Positions 34,667 through 37,178 of a stretch of DNA of 37,178 bases are shown here, one piece after another. This DNA is from Pelagibacteraceae bacterium AG-325-C03 (GTDB lineage Bacteria; Pseudomonadota; Alphaproteobacteria; Pelagibacterales; Pelagibacteraceae): NCBI GenBank assembly GCA_003283025.1, contig QBYC01000008.1, positions 1 through 37,178 of the forward strand, written 5' to 3'. The first letter of the stretch is position 1; each line of letters opens with the position of its first letter. The notes beneath the pieces were generated by a model. That model made no database searches. It had not been told where the DNA came from and saw only the letters and a list, made by a program, of their open reading frames with translations. The translations under genes were made by a program, and so were the position numbers.

Positions 34667-35964
34667 TGTCAGTAATTAAGTTAGATAAATATTTAAACAG
34701 TTTTTTTAAATTAAAATTGCAAGAAGCTGATAAAGATCTTTATAATTCAATCAGAGATGAATTTAGTAGACAACAAAATCATATCGAATTAATTGCTTCA
34801 GAAAATATTGTATCAAAAGCTGTTTTAGAAGCACAAGGTTCGGTTTTAACTAATAAATATGCTGAAGGCTATCCTTCAAAAAGATATTACGGAGGGTGTG
34901 AGCACGTCGATGTCTCTGAAAATTTAGCTATCGAACGTGCAAAAAAACTATTTGATTGTAAATTTGCAAATGTACAACCACACTCTGGTGCTCAAGCAAA
35001 CGGCGCAGTTTATTTGGCACTTTTAAAACCAGGTGATACCACTCTAGCGATGAGTTTAAATTCTGGAGGTCATTTAACTCATGGAGCAAAACCAGCTCAA
35101 TCTGGTAAATGGTTTAATGCACTTCATTATGACGTTGAAAAGGAAACAGGCTTAATTGATTATAATGCTGTCGAAAAACTTGCAAAAGAAAATAAACCAA
35201 AAATTATTATTGCAGGAGGTAGCGCCTATTCAAGAATAATTAATTTTAAAAAATTTAGAGAAATTTGTGATAATGTTGGTTCATATCTTTTAGTTGATAT
35301 GGCTCATTTTTCCGGCTTAGTAGCTGGAGGCGTTTACCCTAATCCTACTAAATACGCTGATGTTGTAACTTCTACAACACATAAAGTTTTAAGAGGACCA
35401 AGAGGTGGAATAATTTTAACAAATAAAGAGGAGTTAGCCAAAAAATTAAATAGCGCAATCTTTCCTGGTTTGCAAGGTGGACCATTAATGCACGTAATTG
35501 CAGCTAAAGCAGTTTGTTTTAAAGAAGCTTTGTCAGATGAATTTAAAACATATACGAAAAAAGTAATTAAAAATGCAAAAGTTTTATCAGAAAGATTATC
35601 TGAAAAAGGTTTTAAAATTTTTTCCGGTGGAACAGATACGCATCTAATGCTTCTTGACTTAAGATCGTTTAATGTTACTGGAAAAGACGCCCAAGCCACT
35701 CTTGGAAGGGCTAACATAACTTGCAATAAAAATGGAATTCCATTTGACACAGAGAGTCCATTTATAACTTCAGGAATTAGACTGGGTACGCCTGCTTGTA
35801 CGACTAGAGGTTTTAAAGAAGAAGAATTTAAATTAGTTGCCGATTTAATTCATAAAATAATTAAAGGTTTAAGTGAGAATAAATTAGATAATTCAAAAAT
35901 AGAAAACGAAGTAAAAAAAGAAATCATTGATCTTTGCTCTTCTTTTCCTATATATGGAAATTAA
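34666..35964 (+). CDS. glyA: Serine hydroxymethyltransferase
   Basis: GlyA is a PLP enzyme that interconverts serine and glycine while charging tetrahydrofolate with a one-carbon unit. The 432-residue protein is full length with [11 protein letters not shown] near the start, the YYGGCEHVD region, and the PLP lysine K240 in [16 protein letters not shown]. It carries the usual [15 protein letters not shown] substrate loop. It is coupled to rpiB and lies eight bases before nrdR. I see no glycine riboswitch; the gene has no leader of its own. Confidence 0.97.
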   Translation: MSVIKLDKYLNSFFKLKLQEADKDLYNSIRDEFSRQQNHIELIASENIVSKAVLEAQGSVLTNKYAEGYPSKRYYGGCEHVDVSENLAIERAKKLFDCKFANVQPHSGAQANGAVYLALLKPGDTTLAMSLNSGGHLTHGAKPAQSGKWFNALHYDVEKETGLIDYNAVEKLAKENKPKIIIAGGSAYSRIINFKKFREICDNVGSYLLVDMAHFSGLVAGGVYPNPTKYADVVTSTTHKVLRGPRGGIILTNKEELAKKLNSAIFPGLQGGPLMHVIAAKAVCFKEALSDEFKTYTKKVIKNAKVLSERLSEKGFKIFSGGTDTHLMLLDLRSFNVTGKDAQATLGRANITCNKNGIPFDTESPFITSGIRLGTPACTTRGFKEEEFKLVADLIHKIIKGLSENKLDNSKIENEVKKEIIDLCSSFPIYGN

Positions 35965-35972
35965 ATAAATTT

Positions 35973-36434
35973 ATGCTTTGTCCATTTTGCAGAGAAAAAG
36001 ATACATCAGTAGTTGACTCAAGGCCAACCGAAGATGGTACGGCTATACGAAGAAGAAGATTATGCGGTTGCGATAGAAAAGAGAGATTTACTACCTTTGA
36101 AAGAGTTCAGTTTCAAGAATTAACAGTAATTAAGGGTAATGGTAAAAGAGAACCATTTGACAGAGATAAAATTTCAAAGTCTATAAGAATAGCTACTAGA
36201 AAGAGGCCAATTGACTCTGAAACTATTGAAAAATTTATTTCAAAGATAGTTAGAAATCTAGAGGGTTTAGGTGAAAGCGAAATACCTACTCCAACAATAG
36301 GGAAATTTATTATGGATGGACTTTCTTCTTTAGATAAAGTTGCTTATGTTCGATTTGCTTCAGTTTATAAAAACTTTAAAGAAGCAAAAGATTTTGAACA
36401 ATTTGTTGGCAATTTAGATGACAAAAAAACATAA
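35973..36434 (+). CDS. nrdR: Transcriptional repressor NrdR
   Basis: NrdR represses ribonucleotide reductase genes in response to ATP/dATP. I start at the ATG at 35973 (153 residues), because the family begins MxCPxC; 13 upstream codons overlap glyA. The zinc ribbon opens with CPFC. The second knuckle reads [14 protein letters not shown], i.e. C-x-C instead of the usual C-x2-C, with one extra residue before RFTTFE. The ATP-cone domain (about 46-140) is well conserved ([16 protein letters not shown]). ribD overlaps its 3' end, as in many bacteria. Confidence 0.9.
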   Translation: MLCPFCREKDTSVVDSRPTEDGTAIRRRRLCGCDRKERFTTFERVQFQELTVIKGNGKREPFDRDKISKSIRIATRKRPIDSETIEKFISKIVRNLEGLGESEIPTPTIGKFIMDGLSSLDKVAYVRFASVYKNFKEAKDFEQFVGNLDDKKT

Positions 36435-37178
36435 TTATTATTTAGATTTAGCATTTCAAATAGCAGAAAAAAATTTAGGTAAAACTGGCACAAATCCTTC
36501 TGTAGGTTCCATTGTTGTTAAAAAAGAAAATATTTTATCTACTGGAGTAACTTCAATAAATGGAACCCCACACTCAGAATTTAATGCATTAAATATAAAT
36601 AAAAATTTTAACGGTGCAACATTATATACAACATTAGAACCGTGCACACACTATGGTAAATCTCCACCTTGTACTAACATAATTATCAAAAAGGGAATTA
36701 AAAATGTAATTTACGCCTTTGAAGATCCAGATAAAAGAACCTTTAAAAAAGGCAAAAAAATATTGTCTTCAAATGGTATTAATACAAAGTTAGTCAAATC
36801 GATTAACTACAGTGAATTTTATAGAAGTTATTTTTTAAATAAGAAATTGTTAATGCCATATATCTCAGCAAAAATTGCAATTTCTTCGGATTATTTGACA
36901 ATTAATAAAAAAGAGAAATGGATTACAAATGAATTTTCCAGAAAAATTGTTCATTTACTTAGATCTCGAAATGATTGTTTAGTTTCCACTTCTAAATCTG
37001 TAAATCAAGATAATTCTCTACTTAATTGCAGAATTGGAGGTTTAGATAATAGTAAACCAGACTTATTTATAGTTGATTTAAATTTAAAGCTTAAAAAAAA
37101 ACTCTTTTTAAATAAGCTTTTGAGAAAAAGAAAAACATTTTTAATAACCTTAAAAAGGAATTTTAAAAAAACAAAAAT
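36418..37178 (+). CDS. ribD: Riboflavin biosynthesis protein RibD, 3' end cut by the window
   Basis: RibD is the bifunctional deaminase and reductase of riboflavin synthesis. The frame opens at an ATG overlapping the nrdR end by 17 bases and runs 253 codons to the window edge without a stop. The deaminase zinc site is visible as TPHSEFNAL (serine replaces the usual alanine of HAE) and [13 protein letters not shown]. The reductase domain starts near [16 protein letters not shown], followed by [22 protein letters not shown]. Roughly the last third of the reductase domain is missing. Confidence 0.93.
   Translation, partial: MTKKHNYYLDLAFQIAEKNLGKTGTNPSVGSIVVKKENILSTGVTSINGTPHSEFNALNINKNFNGATLYTTLEPCTHYGKSPPCTNIIIKKGIKNVIYAFEDPDKRTFKKGKKILSSNGINTKLVKSINYSEFYRSYFLNKKLLMPYISAKIAISSDYLTINKKEKWITNEFSRKIVHLLRSRNDCLVSTSKSVNQDNSLLNCRIGGLDNSKPDLFIVDLNLKLKKKLFLNKLLRKRKTFLITLKRNFKKTK

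Noticed and set aside
35334..35750. 138-codon minus-strand open frame opposite glyA
   Set aside because: It is fully inside glyA, whose frame is strongly conserved; the reverse translation shows no motif.
35934..35972. Extended start for nrdR overlapping glyA
   Set aside because: NrdR proteins begin with MxCPxC; the upstream 13 codons are read out of glyA sequence in another frame.

Overview
The window is a dense, very AT-rich (clearly over 65% A+T by eye) stretch of alphaproteobacterial chromosome. It looks most like a SAR11/Pelagibacter-type streamlined marine genome. I base this on five things: tiny or negative intergenic distances; small lysine/asparagine/isoleucine-rich proteins; alphaproteobacterial gene order (ruvX<->gatCAB, smpB-folK-rel-pyrE-pdxJ-acpS-lepB-rnc-recO, glyA-nrdR-ribD); a Mg-type HemB; and a TPP-riboswitch-controlled ThiV-like transporter. 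The organism call is inference. I see no insertion sequences, prophage, CRISPR or rRNA. One tRNA, tRNA-Ser(GCU), is present. No stretch without a gene exceeds about 110 bases.

Layout. 1-4502: lipB (partial, minus), mgtE, panC (minus), then galU-ugd for UDP-glucose and UDP-glucuronate. 4495-10901 (minus): ruvX, pyrB, a dihydroorotase-like gene that lacks the usual metal ligands, plsY, topA and a RidA-family gene, probably one or two transcripts. 10956-17101 (plus): gatC-gatA-gatB, an O-methyltransferase, trhO and a MATE exporter, joined by stop/start overlaps. 17087-18633 (minus): an amino-acid-type ABC substrate-binding protein and one permease, with no ATPase beside them. 18740-21933 (plus): an SOS-box-controlled umuDC pair, then a TPP riboswitch filling the whole gap before thiV. 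21906-25173: rarD (minus), tRNA-Ser (plus), slt-type lytic transglycosylase (minus). 25205-32526 (plus): dapA-smpB-folK-rel-pyrE-pdxJ-acpS-lepB-rnc-recO, almost every junction overlapping. 32523-33515 (minus): hemB. 33586-37178 (plus): a 2-oxoglutarate hydroxylase-like gene, rpiB, glyA, nrdR and the 5' part of ribD.

How the genes work together. Most of the window is core housekeeping: pyrimidine, folate, pantothenate, PLP, heme, riboflavin and lysine precursors, tRNA amidation, ribosome rescue, stringent response, protein export and RNA processing. The regulated accessory parts are the SOS mutagenesis genes, the thiamin-precursor transporter, the orphan ABC transporter pair and the dioxygenase gene. 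The last has a three-copy, 16-bp-spaced repeat in its promoter.

The most unusual points are: (1) the SOS box plus canonical promoter upstream of umuD; (2) a minimal TPP riboswitch with no obvious P1 helix, abutting the thiV start codon; (3) a Rel protein lacking the region between its TGS and ACT domains; (4) a PyrC homologue without its metal-binding histidines; (5) an NrdR with an abnormal zinc knuckle; (6) a permease that begins with a lipoprotein-like signal; (7) short dyads in five of the six divergent junctions; and (8) the absence of era, rpoZ and dprA from their usual positions.
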